From Megascapheus bottae (lineage: Eukaryota > Chordata > Mammalia > Rodentia > Geomyidae), in contig JANJXV010001753.1 in NCBI GenBank assembly GCA_024803745.1, positions 1-64,000 on the forward strand: a stretch of 64,000 nt of DNA. Direction: 5' to 3'. Shown here one piece after another: positions 32,932 to 46,384 of this stretch. Each line of letters begins with the position of its first letter. Within the stretch, counting starts at the first letter, position 1. The notes under the pieces were generated by a model. It was not told the origin of the DNA. It saw only the letters and a program-made list of their open reading frames with translations, and did no database searches. Both the position numbers and the translations under genes were made by a program.

Positions 32932-33289
32932 TCTGCATAAGCACCAGCTTTGGCTATGATTAAAGATCATCTCAGAAGAATAGAAACACAAGGGGAAAAT
33001 GGCAAGAACAATCATAACGAATACAATCATAAATACAATCATGTACGGTGGATTGCCGACTGTTCAAAATCCATATCTCCATACCGTTACCCTGCCGTAG
33101 CTAACTGGAGCATAAATGTGGGTCCCGTGTGCCTTTGGTGCCTCTAAGGACTCTGGAATTTCTAGGACCTTAGTAGATGAAGAAAAACATACGCACCCCC
33201 AACCCAGGAGTCAGTACCCACCATGATGGTTAAGATCAAACAGGTATGGCTCCAAGCCTGACTTGCCCTTATCTCTGTAGCTTCCAGTA
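32932..33289. other. Unique sequence, no gene seen
   Basis: Nothing recognised. It lies just before the change to AT-rich sequence. Confidence 0.3.
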
Positions 33290-33425
33290 TATCCCCAGGC
33301 CTTGGTTTTTTTTTAATCTGTAAAATGGGTATAACAACAAATGTGCTAACCTGAAACGTTTGTTGGGAAGGACAGATCAGTTTGAGGTGTACAGCATGCT
33401 TGGCACAATGTTCTGGCACGCCATG
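33290..33425 (+). mobile_element. MIR SINE (ancient)
   Basis: Words 'aatctgtaaaatgggtataa' and 'agcatgcttggcacaatgtt' match the MIR 3' half in order. Confidence 0.6.
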
Positions 33426-35424
33426 GATAGGACTGTGTTTCCATGATCCGTTTTGACATAGGACCATAAAGATCCCAGGGTCTTAATCAGGGGCCGGCTG
33501 ATGCTGACACAGAATTCAAGAAATTCTGCAGCTGGCTCTAGGAACCATAAACGCGAGCAGGGAATGGTCCCAGAAGGAGTTGGGAGAGACATTTTCAGAA
33601 CCACAGAGGTTCTTACCTCTTACATTCCTCCTCTCCTTACCACCCCAGCTGCCAAGATAAGCCACCTCGAGGAATCATCAGGAAAGAAATATCACATCAC
33701 AACTGCAGAACTTGAGCATAATATACTGCAGACTCAAGAGGGAGAGGGGAAAGAGAAAACTAAAATAAAAACTGTAAATTTATTACAAGGTTCAATATTT
33801 CTGTCTGAAAAAGAAATCAAGAGTTCTACAGTTAGTACTGAAAATCCAAAGTACTACGTTTGCTACAAGAACTTGAATTTTATTTTACCAGAAACAAACT
33901 TTTATATGGATATGTAAGCTTTGTTTTATAAAAATAAAACATGAAGTAGAACAAGTAATTGAAATGGAGTAATTTTTTACAAGATATATACTTAAGAATG
34001 ACGATGAAGAATTTTATGTAGAGAATATATTTTCTAAATATTTCGTAAGAAAGTTATCTAGTCAGACCACAAAAAATTTGTCAGAATATTTATCTTACGA
34101 GTTGCAATAACAATAACTATCAAATACAGGTTGTAGGGCATGTGCTTATTTTTTTCATCCAAAATCCGATGTATTTGAAGACTGTGCCAATACCCATTGG
34201 GACAGGTAATATCCAATAGCTTAAATAACAGAGTTTCTATTTCAGATAACGTTGTATATTATCCAGTGTCTGAAGATATATTCTCTTCGGTAATAATGAT
34301 GAGGACCTCAATTCAAACATCTGTCATTATTCTGTTCTCACTCCAAAACTGATGATGCCTAAGAGTTTGGAAATATACCAATAAAGATTTGCTATCCAAG
34401 ATAGACCAGACTTTTATCCCTATTAGAAAGTCCAAATAAGGTGAAATTCTGCTCAGTACTCATACAAAAAAAGGAAGCACTTATAACTTCATGTGCATTT
34501 TGATTAGTGTAACTTCATAAAGACCAAGATGTAAAAGAATAACGATTTGTTATTTCACAGTGAGGGACGAGAGTACCAGGATTAATATATTGCCAGGCCA
34601 ACCCAGAACAAAGAATAATCAATGATTTCATTGGGGAAACCTGTGCAAATTTGCAGAGGAATCCCATAGTATACTGATGAATGTGAAAACCAGGCTAGGA
34701 CTGACTAGTCTTATTGTACAGCTTTAAAGTGTGAAGAGGGAGGAGTGTTGTAAACCAGCTCCCCACGGGGTCTGACAACAATTATTTAAATACTTAAAGT
34801 CTCCAGCAATGGCCCTAAGGGCATACAGAAAAATGAAGAAACATTTAATCAAGAGAATCAAATAAAATCCAATAAAAACAGGGAAAGTCTGTGGCATGAG
34901 AGGAATGGTTCCCTCCTTCACCTCTCCCAGCCTAACAGGATAGTAACTCCATTACAGTCAGACGTAGTCAGAAACATAAGACTCCCCATCCTTCATAAAC
35001 CAACCAAGAGTTATGGTACTTTGGGCAGAGTTCCAGGAGAAATATGAGGAAAAGGATGCCAGCCCTTCTCGTTCAATCCTCCCTTCGCTCAGCTCCATGT
35101 TACAGAAGGTAAATTCTAATGACTGTAGGTGAGAAGACAATGTTCCTCTATTCCCACTATCCAGACCGTGGGGTGAAATGCTTAGAATACTGGAACTCTG
35201 ATTACAAGGTTTATGGAAAAGCCACCGTAACTGAAACATCATGGCAGCACATGTGGATTAAAGGAACTGAGAATCTGGAAACAAGCCCTTGTGTTTACTA
35301 TTGTCTCATCTCCAAAGAGAAAGAGAGATGGGGAAAAGGAGTCCTTCTAGCAAATGGCACTGGAACACCTATAGTCTAAACCAAAAGTACTTAAAATTGT
35401 ATTAATGACGCCACCATGAGAGGT
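33426..35424. other. AT-rich sequence, no supported gene
   Basis: A 138-codon plus-strand frame at 33,501-33,917 starts in the GC-richer flank and runs into AT-rich DNA. It has no recognised domain, and no poly(A) or splice evidence makes it a processed pseudogene. The rest has only short frames. Old L1 debris is possible but was not matched. Confidence 0.3.
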
Positions 35425-36020
35425 AAAAATATAAAATATTTGGAAAGGAAAAATGAGGCATAATCTTCAGGTAAGCATAAATCAAAACCAAGATGAAACA
35501 TCTGCCATTCTGGTTACATAAAAGAGCCCCATAAAATCCAGGGTTGGAAAAGGTATCATGAAATCAGAACTCAGAATGGCGGGAACATAAAGAAGTACAG
35601 CATTTCACAGATGGCCTAACCATTCTTCAGAAGATTAATACAGACCTACATGTGGTCCAGCAATTATACCGTTAGGCACACACCCAAACTAAATGAAATT
35701 TCTGTCACCCACTACTGACAGTAGCGTCAATCAACCCACAGGTGAAAACGACCCAAAGCCCACAAGCAAATAAGCAGTAAGAAAGCATGACAAAATCATG
35801 TTAGAATACTACAACATGAATAAACTCCGAAAATATTATAGTAAGTGGGAAAAATCCTCCACAAAAATATCACATTATATGCTTTCATTGATTTTGAATT
35901 GGTTTTGGTGATTGCTGAATAACTAATCCCTTGATAGTCTAAAAATAGCTGAATTACATAATTTGTGATACAACTGTATAATGTACAATTTTGTCCTTCA
36001 ATAAAGTTGCACATTTTCTC
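35425..36020 (+). mobile_element. Old L1 fragment (L1M-like), ORF2 end and 3' UTR
   Basis: Words 'gcataaatcaaaaccaagat', 'cagcaattataccgttaggc' and 'agaatactacaacatgaata' follow the order of the L1 ORF2 C-terminal coding region and 3' UTR. There are many stops, so it is dead. Confidence 0.65.
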
Positions 36021-36622
36021 TATTCATTTCTACTGTATATATGTGCAATAAACGTACGTGTGTTTAGCAGTGACTACAGAAGTTATTAAGGATCAATATT
36101 TCAAGAAAAATAGTCTAACATAATAAAGAGCCATTAGACTAATTACAGCAGAATAGAGACACCTTATAAAATAACAGAATTCAGAGATGGATGCTACTTG
36201 TCATCCAAACTGATTTCTATAGGAATAGCAGACAAAGTATCTAAACAAGTACACCAGGGCATACACATGTTTCTGACATTAAGAGAAAGCATATGGCAGG
36301 AACAGAAACCTTGAATTGCAATCACACAATACTTTCAGGAAAGATGAGGGAGAAATTCTTGACACTGGGAGGAAGGTAGGAACTAGATTGGCTCATGGAT
36401 CAGCACAAGTGCAGAACAGGACTTGCTTATTACAAATAGGAACAAGCCAGTTTTATGGCACTGTACCACTTCACACTATGTTCTTTACTGTGGTGTACTG
36501 AGTCCAGTGACTCGGGGAACATTAGGAGAAATTTTACTCTCAGTGAATATCAATCTCTGCAATGTCATTTTCAGAAAACATTCAATAGTCATGTTATCAC
36601 TTTGGAGTAAATCTCATGGTGG

Positions 36623-36850
36623 CATTTTTATTATATTTTATTGTCAGGATAATGTATAAAGGGGTTAGAGTTATATTTGTCAGACAAAGGGTGTATTACT
36701 TCTCAAACCTTGATACCCCTTCTCATGTTTTTGTCCTCCTTTCCCTCCCCCACCCCACCTAATTATCTTGTTTTCTCCCTTCCCTTCCCTGTTTCGAATA
36801 AACAAATAAGTGTGTGTATATATAGTATGCCAGGTAACAAAGTCAGATGC
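36623..36850 (-). mobile_element. L1 3' end, older lineage
   Basis: Forward strand reads 'attttattgtcaggataatg', 'cttctcaaaccttgataccc' and a C-rich block, the inverted tail of a second L1 lineage also seen at about 46,385. Confidence 0.8.
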
Positions 36851-38354
36851 ATTAACCACATGAGATTCCCGAAAATGGGGGAAAAAAAGAGAAAAAGAAG
36901 CATGTCCCACCAAAACATCCCTATCATGACAAGAGAAAACCCCAAGTTTCCTCCCATTTCTGTATCTTCAGTTTTCAGAAAAAGATGTGAACCACAGTAG
37001 GCAAGCAATATATGTGGCCTGAATGAGCATCTATTAATAGCTTGCCAATATTAGGTTTATGTATCTGTTTAATAAAGAAATCTTAAGAATGTGTTGAATC
37101 TAAGTAACTTTATAAAGGCTCCCCATGTGCTAAGGGTCAGTACACTTATGTTTCCCATAATCCTTGACTGTATGACAACTAGCTGTCATTCACTTGAAAA
37201 AGCCGGGACGATAACAGTGACTGCAATCTCTCCACAACACTGATCTCTGTAGCACTTGTCAGATATAACTGATTTGCCAAGGTAAGCAAGAATCTAAGGC
37301 TTCATCTGGATTTTTCTATTTTCCTTTGTAATATTTATTTTCCAGAAACCTGACTTACATGGTTTCCATGGAAATGAGTGAAATGGTGAAGCACAGAGCT
37401 TTCAGAAGAGTGCCACAATGAAAGGAAAAGTTATTTTTGTTAATCATTTATTTAAAAATATTGATCAATAACACTATATAGAAGGTACTATAGAAAAAAG
37501 TTGATTGTTAAGAGTCTAATTCATATCATAGTATATAAATACTGTGAAAAGCCTATTTCAATGAATAAAGTAGACATAAGGGAAAAGTCTCTATATACTG
37601 ACTTACTGGTTTATGTAAATGAATATATTATGAATCAAGTTTAATTGGTAGATATACGTACAGATGTTTATTGTCTTAGCCTGACGTCTTATAATACATT
37701 TTCTTGATACTTTCAACTCTAAGCCTCTGCTCTTTTTCAAACTCAATATGCAGTAAACAATTAAATGGTTAGATAAATAAATGAGATAGAAATGAATTGG
37801 ACACCTCTAAATATAAATGTTAGATGCACCCAAGAGAGGAGCAGCATTGGCTCTACTGGCTACTGGTATCAGGAAAAACAGGTACAGAGCTGTGGCACAG
37901 CAAAGCACTTACAGCAGGAAGGAGACATAAAACCAATAGCAAGGAGTCCCAGGAAACACTTGCTATCATGTCTGGCAGAGAAAAGCCTAGGGGCTATAGA
38001 CTGATTCCCTTGTGAAAAGCAAACACCAAAGACAAAACTCTTTCAACACTCTATGCTATTTCTAATTACATTTTTATTATTTGGATGTTATATAGCAATT
38101 TTCTTTCCCAAATTAACTGTTTTTAAGTTGGCTTCATTCACATTATCTGCAATAGTGACAGTAATTCAGTAGAACAATGTCCTATAAAATCAGACTATGA
38201 TAGTAGACTATACTTATGAAAGTCCTTATGATTTCAAACTGAATTATTTGTTTGATGGCTATTGTCATATTAGAATGCTGCTCCTTGATTCTTCTTAATG
38301 ATTTTTACTGATATGCATGATGTATAGTTTTCTTTGTGCTCAAAAACTGCTTTT
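36851..38354. other. AT-rich unique sequence, no gene seen
   Basis: Short frames only. No repeat recognised. Confidence 0.35.
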
Positions 38355-38600
38355 CTGCAGGCTCTGGGGCTTGAAGTCAGGGTCCGGGTGCTGTCCCGAG
38401 CCCATTCGTGCTCAACGCTAGCTCTCTTACCACTTAAGGCACAGTGCCATTTCCACTATTACTGAACGGTTGATTGGAAAGAAGAGTCTCTCAGGCTCTT
38501 CTTCCTGGGCTAGCTTCAAACCTTGATCTTCAGATCTCAGCCTCCTAAGAAGCTTCGAGGATATTACAAACAAGCACCATCAGCATCCAGCTCCAAAACT
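38355..38600 (-). mobile_element. B1-headed SINE with Geo right half, diverged
   Basis: Inverted Geo half ('ggggcttgaagtcagggtcc', 'taccacttaaggcacagtgc') then the inverted head ('atcttcagatctcagcctcc'). Confidence 0.75.
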
Positions 38601-39429
38601 AATTTTAAGCAATCTTTTGTCATTTTCAGAACTGAAAGTGACAAAGACGCGGATCTAAGGTGTAACCTACTTATAGTTCACCAGCTCTCTGAACACGAGA
38701 GATGATTCCCCAGTTACATTTTCTTAGATGATTTTAAGAATGCAAATAAACCCTCAATTTCACTCTAAATGTTTAAGGCCTGACTGGAATTCTAGAAGTC
38801 TTTTCCATAAGAAACGGAAATTTTCTTCTACCCTAGCATAAATGGGTTAAAATGCTACTTCTGAGGCCCCTACAATTACAACTTACTTGGGTTTGATACG
38901 TTCCGATTATACCTCCAAGAATATGTTATCAGGTCAATAAATAATACAAAGCACCTTTTCCTTGCTAAGAAAGGACAAGGAAAGTAACACCTTCTGGAGA
39001 TAGTGAAGGTACTAGGAGATGAGGGTAATGTTCAAAGGATTATACATGGTGTTTGAAGCTACCTGCCCAACAGAATAACCAATACTACCTGGGAAGACCT
39101 GCATTTGATCACTCAGGCCTCACTGCTCACGACCATTATTAAATATTCTCTTAGTTTCTCAGCAGGCTGCTTTGAAGTTGCCACATGGAACATTTTTCTG
39201 CATAAAGAATTATAATTCACAAAAATGAAATGCTGATATGTAGCTACAAGATGAAAGCAGATATTAACCTGCATACCGCTCAACTGCTCACTGACCTTGG
39301 GTTAAGGTTTATTTCTATCATATATACTGCTTATCTCTTGAGAAGTTCATTTTACCAGCAGTCAGCACAGCCTTTTGACCATAGGGATGTATTAGATACA
39401 GGGGAAATAACCAAATAATACTGGATACA
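38601..39429. other. AT-rich unique sequence, no gene seen
   Basis: Nothing recognised. Confidence 0.3.
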
Positions 39430-39970
39430 GTTATGTGTGAGCAAACCAAAAATATAAAGAATGTTTTCTGGAAACATAAGGACCTGGGAAAAATGTGTTA
39501 AGTAAAGTAAATCAGGTCCAGAGAGAAGAAAGGATGCATGTTTTCCCCTATAAGTGGAACACAAGATTAATTCATAGATATATAAGTAATCACTCTGGGG
39601 TAGTATACAAGTGTACATAAGTGTATGAATCAAACTATGATAGATTCAGGGGAAAAGTCAAAGGATAAAATTCCTTAGAAAGTCTAAGTCACAGTTCAAC
39701 AAAATAATGCCAGAAAATATGGAAGGAAGTATTAAGGAAAGCAGGATAAGGACAAATGAAAACAGGAAGAAGGAAGGATGCAGTTACAAAACCTAACATA
39801 TGTCTTACAAAATTGGGAAAACTGAGGGAAGGTTAGGATTGAGAGGGATGGGTGGGAATGTTGAAAGGGTGACACTGATCAAGATGCAGGGTATTCATAA
39901 ATGACTTTGTTGAATGGGAACTCCTTTGTACAACTACTTTAAAATTATAAAAATTTACATTTTAAATTTA
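39430..39970 (+). mobile_element. L1 3' end, older lineage
   Basis: Reads from 'gttaagtaaagtaaatcagg' through 'ctataagtggaacacaag' to the tail words 'gatcaagatgca' and 'aactcctttgtacaac', shared with the start of the window. Confidence 0.7.
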
Positions 39971-40839
39971 AAAAGTATTTTCTTATATAATTACTAATTT
40001 TCAAAGTTAGAATAAGTGAAAATCCTTTTCTTCAGGTATGTCATGTTTGCTGAAAAGTTGATAAGCAAAACATTCCCTGAGTCAAAATAAAATCATGAAA
40101 CCACTATGTTGTGAGTGTTCAAACAGAAAGCATGAACACACCACAGATGTCAGTCCACAAAAGAATTCTAGACACAACTAAAAAGAGGTGTAGCAAAATG
40201 AACTGCATTGATTCATGTTTATGAAAATCTAAGATTCCCATGGAATTCTCTAACTTGTGAGGGACAACAAGCATATCTTTAGGTAGGAGTCCAAACACAG
40301 ACACATACGTACATTGAAAAGATCTTGTGGATCAATTATAAGCATAAGAATTTATGAAATCATGTGGAGATTTATGGAATTATCTTTAAACAATTACTAA
40401 CCCTTCATCCTAAACAATTCAAAAAGGCAGTCATTAATATTTACTATGGCTAAGACTTACATAAGAAGCATAAATACACCACATTTTTGCATTCTTATTA
40501 GGAAGCCAGATACATCAAGGGTTTATACTGCTACATCACAGAAAACAAACAATTATAATACACAACATCATTATAATAAAACACATAGCCATATGATTGT
40601 ACCAATACATGCAGGAAAGTTATGTGATATTTAAAATATAATATCAATTCATAATAAAAATAAAGAAGAACCCATATCCACATAACTATGTCCATTCATG
40701 AGGCAGTAGCTAACTTACACACTGAGGAAAAGCTGGGAACTTTCTTGATAAGATCTGGAACATGATAGGGAAGAACACACATTGGAGGTAGGACAGCCTT
40801 TTAAATAAATGGTACTCAGAAAGTTGGAGATTTACATAT
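39971..40839. other. AT-rich sequence, no gene seen
   Basis: Short frames only. Part of it may be L1-derived, continuing into the next fragment, but no firm match. Confidence 0.3.
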
Positions 40840-41135
40840 CAGAAAACAACATCAAAACCACTTACAAGCCACAAAAATCAGGTCATAATATATTAAAGCC
40901 CTAAACATGAGACATAAAACTTCTACAATAGTAAATAGGAGAAATGCCTCTGTACACTGGAATAGGAAAGGACACAGTTGGATGAGACCTACAAAGCAGA
41001 GAACACCAAAGCAAAAATTTAAAAATGGCATTACCTCAAACTAAAATGCTTCTTCCCAGCTAAGGAAATAATCAACAAAGTGAAGAGCCAATCTGAAGAA
41101 TGGGGAAAAAAATCTGTCAATATATATTTGAAAAT
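40840..41135 (+). mobile_element. Old L1 ORF2 fragment
   Basis: Words 'aaaacttctacaatagtaaa', 'taggagaaatgcctctgtac' and 'agaacaccaaagcaaaaatt' fit the L1 ORF2 region upstream of the C-terminus. It is stop-ridden. Confidence 0.5.
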
Positions 41136-44100
41136 GGGTTATATATACAGTGTGCGTGAGGAAGTCTAAACACTCAGCCAGAACAAGCAGATTCTGTTCC
41201 GAAGAAGCCAGGTCTGATTCTGCTCAAAAAAGCCAAGAGAATTTCCACAAAGAAAGTGATGCTTTTAGTAAGTCATGCTGTAAAAGAATCAGTATGGAAA
41301 GGACTGCAACTATGAAATCCATAATTAATCTGAGAATTATGCAAAGTCCAATATTAGAAAGCAGAAGGTGAGAAAAAGTGATGTGGCAACTGTAGAGTCA
41401 GAATTGGTTGTCTTGTTTCAAATATTTCATCAGCTAAATCAAGATATAGTGGTTTAAATACCAACTCAATTTGAAGTAGAGGTAAGTAACATTCAAGGAG
41501 CAATCGATATGATTTTAATTGTCTACTGGGAAAGAAGAGAAAAAATTGAAATTAAGGGTATACTACTTGTTCTTTCATAAAGTGTTACCATCATCCAAGA
41601 TAGGAAATAAAGGGAATTGGAAGGAAATAGTGAATTTTATTTTTACCATTTTAAGTTTTGACTCAAAGAATTAGGTGCTCTGAATTACACTGAAGTGAAT
41701 CCCAGGAGATGGGTGCGGGGCAGGGGACATGTGGTTGGAAGAAGCAGCTCAAGATGATCATTGAAATTTTGACAGTACAATGTGGGAACAAGGGCAGAAG
41801 AGGAGGAAATGGCAGAAGAGAGAACCAAAGATACTAAAGCTTGACAAATAGAGAGAGATCACAATGTGGAAAGGAATGAAAGGTGTAGAAGAAAGGAAGA
41901 GACAGGAAGTAGAATTGTTTTCTGAAAGTCAAGAAATAATTCCTTCAAGCATAAAAGTGAAAGGGCTTCTTCAGACTGTGAAAAACTGAGGGAAGTTAAT
42001 TCAAAAGAGATACTAAAATTGGTCACTGGATTCAATTTATAAGCCACCAGACATATGTTGATGGCTGAATAGTGCGAAGGAAGTGGTGGTGTGGAAACTA
42101 TCATACTGCAGCGATGGAAGATGCTGGCTAAAGGAAGCCTGGCCAATCATGTTAAATATGAGTGGAGGTTTTCTGTTAAGCTGTTCCTTTTTTCCAAAGG
42201 ACAGATAAATAGGAACATCGTAGTGTGCTTGTAAATAAACATGATTTTAAACAAAATGACTACAGAGAGAAGTAGAACACATAATGCTTTAAACAGTCAA
42301 CAATTGATGCTTCATCTTAGGAAAGATCCAGCACTGTCACTTTTGCTACAGTGACACACTGAAGGTGAAGTGTATTTGAAAAGAGGAAAAAGGCAGAACT
42401 TGTATTATTACACCCTCTAATTCCCTATAAATTTGAGTCTCTTCTGGGTGGTAGAGATCAAAATATGAGGAGGAGAGGAATCATATGGCAGCAATGTGAT
42501 TTCCAAATCTAGCAATTAGAATTCAAGGATAAATTGTTTGCTATTTGGGTTTGGAAATTTGTAATATTCAAATTTTCCCAGAGTAACACAGTTAAAGGTG
42601 CATGTCAACACTTGTGAGTTATTTCCTCATATCTAAATGGTTGCCATTTGCAACCACTTTCAAGTGTATTTGCTCAACAAATGCATGCTATTTGAGGAAT
42701 CTACAGTGCCCAAACCATTCAAATCTGAGAAATAGGAGCTGGCTCAACCTACTGAAAGACCGCCAGGTACTAGGTTGTATTTGTAGTCATGTGGTACTTA
42801 AGAAAATGAACCTTATTTAACCAAGAAGTCTCAGTAAAATCAAGAGCTGTTGGCTAAAATTTTGCATACACACTAGTCTTCTTTTTAATCAATGTCTTTT
42901 CATCCTTTTAGGTGCTGTGATCTTTCCCATAAAGAAAACTTGGAAAACTATTCCCACAAAGCAGAATTAAATCACCAGTGAGAAGAATTATTCATGGAAG
43001 GAGTAAGGGTGATTACTGGAAATCATTCTGGGCCATGCTCCATACTGTCTAGTGCACTCTGGAGGGATTATTACATCCATAAGCTGACTTCTTACTCAGC
43101 AGGCTATCTTACAGTTCTCTAATGGCAAAAGCTAACTTGAGAACATCTGATGGTAATGCAAATTACACCATAAAAAACAATGCAAATGAATTTTAGTTAG
43201 TGGAGAATCAATTGATTCTCCTTGTAGAATTCATAATAACCAAGACATTCATGTCATATTTGATATTGATAACTTTCTGAATTGATTAGTAAATTATTTC
43301 TTCATTTTTACATGTACTGCAGCCATATGCAGACACACATCAATTTTTCAAGTTGAATCAGACCTCATTTAAATTTTATACTGTTCCTCCATTACCAGTA
43401 AGGGAAATGAAGAATTTGATATATTATTATATGTTAAACTTTTAACACAGTCATGAATTCTGTTTCTAAAACACCGAGTAGTTGGGCAATTGAAATAAGC
43501 ACACTTTTAAGACCAGCACAAAATTTTTTCCTACAGTACTTACAATTAAACCTCATTTTAGTAACATCACAATATTAGTGAAAAAAGTCTTAGTCTCTCT
43601 TTCAGATAGATATACTAATTAAGTATATTCACTTCATCAAACAAAATAGTGGGATTAGATCAATGCTGTGCATATTTGTACAAATAATATAACCTTCACT
43701 TTTTGTGAGGAAAGGAATGCTCTACCAAATGAGGAATAGTTAAAATGTGGAAGAATATACCCTTGGTCGTGGTGTAGCTATTTTTACAATGAAACCTGAA
43801 CTTTGTCTAACAAGTTCCCTGGGGAATTAAGAGAAAAACACATTGAAATAGAGAATATAAATTTTAGCACAAAATTACATGGACTAACTTTAGACTTTAG
43901 AGTAAATATTCACATTATATACAACAGGACTGAATTTCTCATGAATAAAATATACAAAATTATCAATACTTAATTTTGTCTAGAAAGTAAAATGCATAAT
44001 TGCCCAAACATTTCTCACTGGTTTTTAAAATGTACATGATACTTCAGATGATGACAGTTTTTGGTATTGGAAATGATTATACAATAAATTCTAACTGGTC

Positions 44101-44140
44101 TGAAAAAAAAAGAAAGTAAAGTGCAGAGGAAAGCAATTCA
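41136..44140. other. AT-rich unique sequence, no supported gene
   Basis: About 3 kb with no convincing gene or repeat. A few patches (for example 42,950-43,150) have the even texture of conserved non-coding DNA, but this is untested. Confidence 0.3.
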
Positions 44141-44200
44141 TGAGGGGCCGAGAGCATGGCCTAGTGGTTGAGTGTTTCTCTAACATTCATGAAGCCCTGG
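44141..44200 (+). mobile_element. ID-like left monomer of a SINE
   Basis: Reads 'gagcatggcctagtggttga' and 'aacattcatgaagccctggg', then stops; there is no Geo half. Confidence 0.75.
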
Positions 44201-44324
44201 GTCATTGAGTCATTGCTGCTATAGTGCTTGGATCTAATATCCATATATTAAGGATACTATATGCCTTTTGTTCCTTTGGTCTTGACTTATCTCAATCAAA
44301 ATGATTTGCTCTAATATGTTTCTT

Positions 44325-44824
44325 TTTTACTATTTTTATTGTAATTGATAAAAGGGTTACATGATATTGTGCATTAATTCACATACATTGATACCCTTTC
44401 ACATGTCTTGGTCCACATTACCCTCCCCCCCACCCCCCATCTTGGTTTTCCCCCCTTCCCTATCCAATTTCAAATAACCAAATACAAATATATCCACTAT
44501 ATCAGATTACAAAGTGAGGTACTATAATAATATGATATAACCAAGGGACAGCAAAAGAGATGAGAGATAACATAGTACATTAAGGACAACAATCATTCAT
44601 TATATGGCTTTTGTTTCAATATCATGGAGGTCCTTTCAATTAGCTTCATACTATATGGCCTTTTGTATCAAGGTTTTGCTCTATTACAAATCTCTGCTTG
44701 TAGAGCCCAAGGTTTCTACTGATTATGACAAATGAGGGAAACCATTGAGCCTAAGTTCCTTTGAGTCTGGCTTACTTCACTTAATATGACTTTTTCTAAG
44801 TCTTTCCATTTCATAACAAATAGG
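44325..44824 (-). mobile_element. L1 3' end, young-type, 5' truncated
   Basis: Inverted 3' UTR ('ttattgtaattgataaaagg', C-rich tract) extending to the inverted end of ORF2 ('ggcttacttcacttaatatg'). A 15-bp target-site duplication with one mismatch (tctaat[a/c]tgtttctt) lies at 44,310-44,324 and 44,825-44,839. Confidence 0.9.
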
Positions 44825-44877
44825 TCTAATCTGTTTCTTAAAGAGAAAATAAACGGGTTTACTGGGCTGTTGTTTTC

Positions 44878-45107
44878 AGTTTTTTAATAGGTGGGTCCTG
44901 CTTGAAGTAAGGCCTGGTTGCTGTCTATGAGCTTTTCATTCAAGGTTAGTGCTTGAGCCACAACCCCAGTTCTGGTTTTTTTTCTGGAAGAGATAATAGT
45001 CTTATGGATTTGCTGCTGGGATGGCATTTAACCACAATCCTCAGATCTCAGCTTCCTGAGTAGCTACGATTACAGGTATAAGCCAGTGGCACCTGACTTA
45101 AACAAGT
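44878..45107 (-). mobile_element. B1-headed SINE with Geo right half
   Basis: Inverted Geo half is diverged ('gtgcttgagccacaacccca'). The inverted B1 head is clear ('cagatctcagcttcctgagt', 'gctacgattacagg'). Confidence 0.75.
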
Positions 45108-46099
45108 TTTAATCTAAATTTTACGTATTTTATATAACTAAACATAATGGCATTTCCAACAAGAAAAGTCAAAAGTCTTATTAAGCAATGCTTTGCATAC
45201 TGTTACATCTATAACTAACCATGATTTAATTTCAGGTAATCATATTCTCAAAAGATCATTTACTTTATAAATATTGCTGTAAATTAAAACAAGTGGGAGT
45301 CAAAGAAGAGAAACAATCCAATAGTCAAGGCACAGAAACCGTAAATTCTCTTTGTTCAATTTAAGAGAACCTGGAAAACATGCAATTTTATAACATAAGC
45401 CCTCCTGAAAATGTTAACATTTTTGAACCTACTAATTAACGCTGATACTTAGTGCAAGCTGTATAAAATTGTTAAGAATTAATTCACTAATATAGTCTAA
45501 ATAGGATCTCATTATGAACTGTAAAAACACAGGGAGGCACCTGCAAAAATTGCCTGAGGCTTTTCAAATGTAAGAGTGATAATAAGTAATCAGAGAAAGA
45601 AAGTTTCCTTAAATTAGTCGATTTATATTTTAGATTTGGGCAAGAAAGTTATTTTTAACATTATTCTAAAAGCTTCAATATTTTAAAATAGAAAGAAGTC
45701 AATGCATTTTAATCATCTACTGTGAAATGCCCAGAAGTGAAGTTGTTCATAGATATCTGCAAAAAAATTAGACTCCTGAATATGCTAGAAGACCAACAAT
45801 GACATGAGGCAAGAGGTATTCTTAACAGAGCTGCCAGGTCTTTGCAAAGGCTAAGTCAGATGCTACCATGGCTGTGTCCAAAATCCAGGCATGCATAGTC
45901 TCTCTTCATTCAGTCAAAGCCAAACTCCCGGAAGAGAGTGTCAAGACCTTCTGTTATCTGCAAGCATAGCAGCAGCCCTGCCTGCCTCCTCTCTGATCCC
46001 ATCTTCTCCTCGCCCTTCACTCCCACCAAGTGCAGTGGTGTACATACTTGATGTTACTTCAGGGTGGCAGGTGATCTCTAACATGAAACAGCTCAGATC
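45108..46099. other. AT-rich unique sequence, no supported gene
   Basis: A plus-strand frame from 45,891 to 46,241 overlaps an old repeat and is not a gene. Confidence 0.35.
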
Positions 46100-46360
46100 A
46101 TCACTTTCCTCTGCCTGTGTGTTTCTCCCTGATGGTCACCAAACCCCCAACCTGCACACTTTGCTCATAGGTCACTTTCTCAAAGACCACTCAGCCACTG
46201 CTACCCTGCCTCATGCATTTTCAATCCTTATTCCTGTTTGAACTTTTCTCCTTTTATCCTTCTGATGTCATGTTCCTATGTGCAATATAATTTACTACTT
46301 TATTATGCTGAGTATTTATTATCTGGTTCCCTCTACAATATAAGCACTGGAGACTGTCCT
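46100..46360 (+). mobile_element. L2 LINE 3' fragment (ancient)
   Basis: Words 'ctcataggtcactttctcaa' and 'tatttattatctggttccct' followed by 'acaatataagcactgg' match the L2 3' end order, but diverged. Confidence 0.5.
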
Positions 46361-46384
46361 AAAAGCTGGATGTAAATTTACAAT

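Noticed and set aside
32314..33042. A 242-codon minus-strand open frame, the longest in the window, plus other long frames over the same DNA
   Set aside because: It is produced by the GAG/GAA polypurine tract; all frames across the repeat stay open and give low-complexity Leu, Ser, Pro or Glu runs.
33501..33917. A 138-codon plus-strand frame
   Set aside because: No recognised domain, no splice or promoter support, and composition changes halfway through it; best explained as chance at the compositional boundary.
45891..46241. A 116-codon plus-strand frame
   Set aside because: Its second half overlaps an L2-like repeat and there is no domain or splice support.
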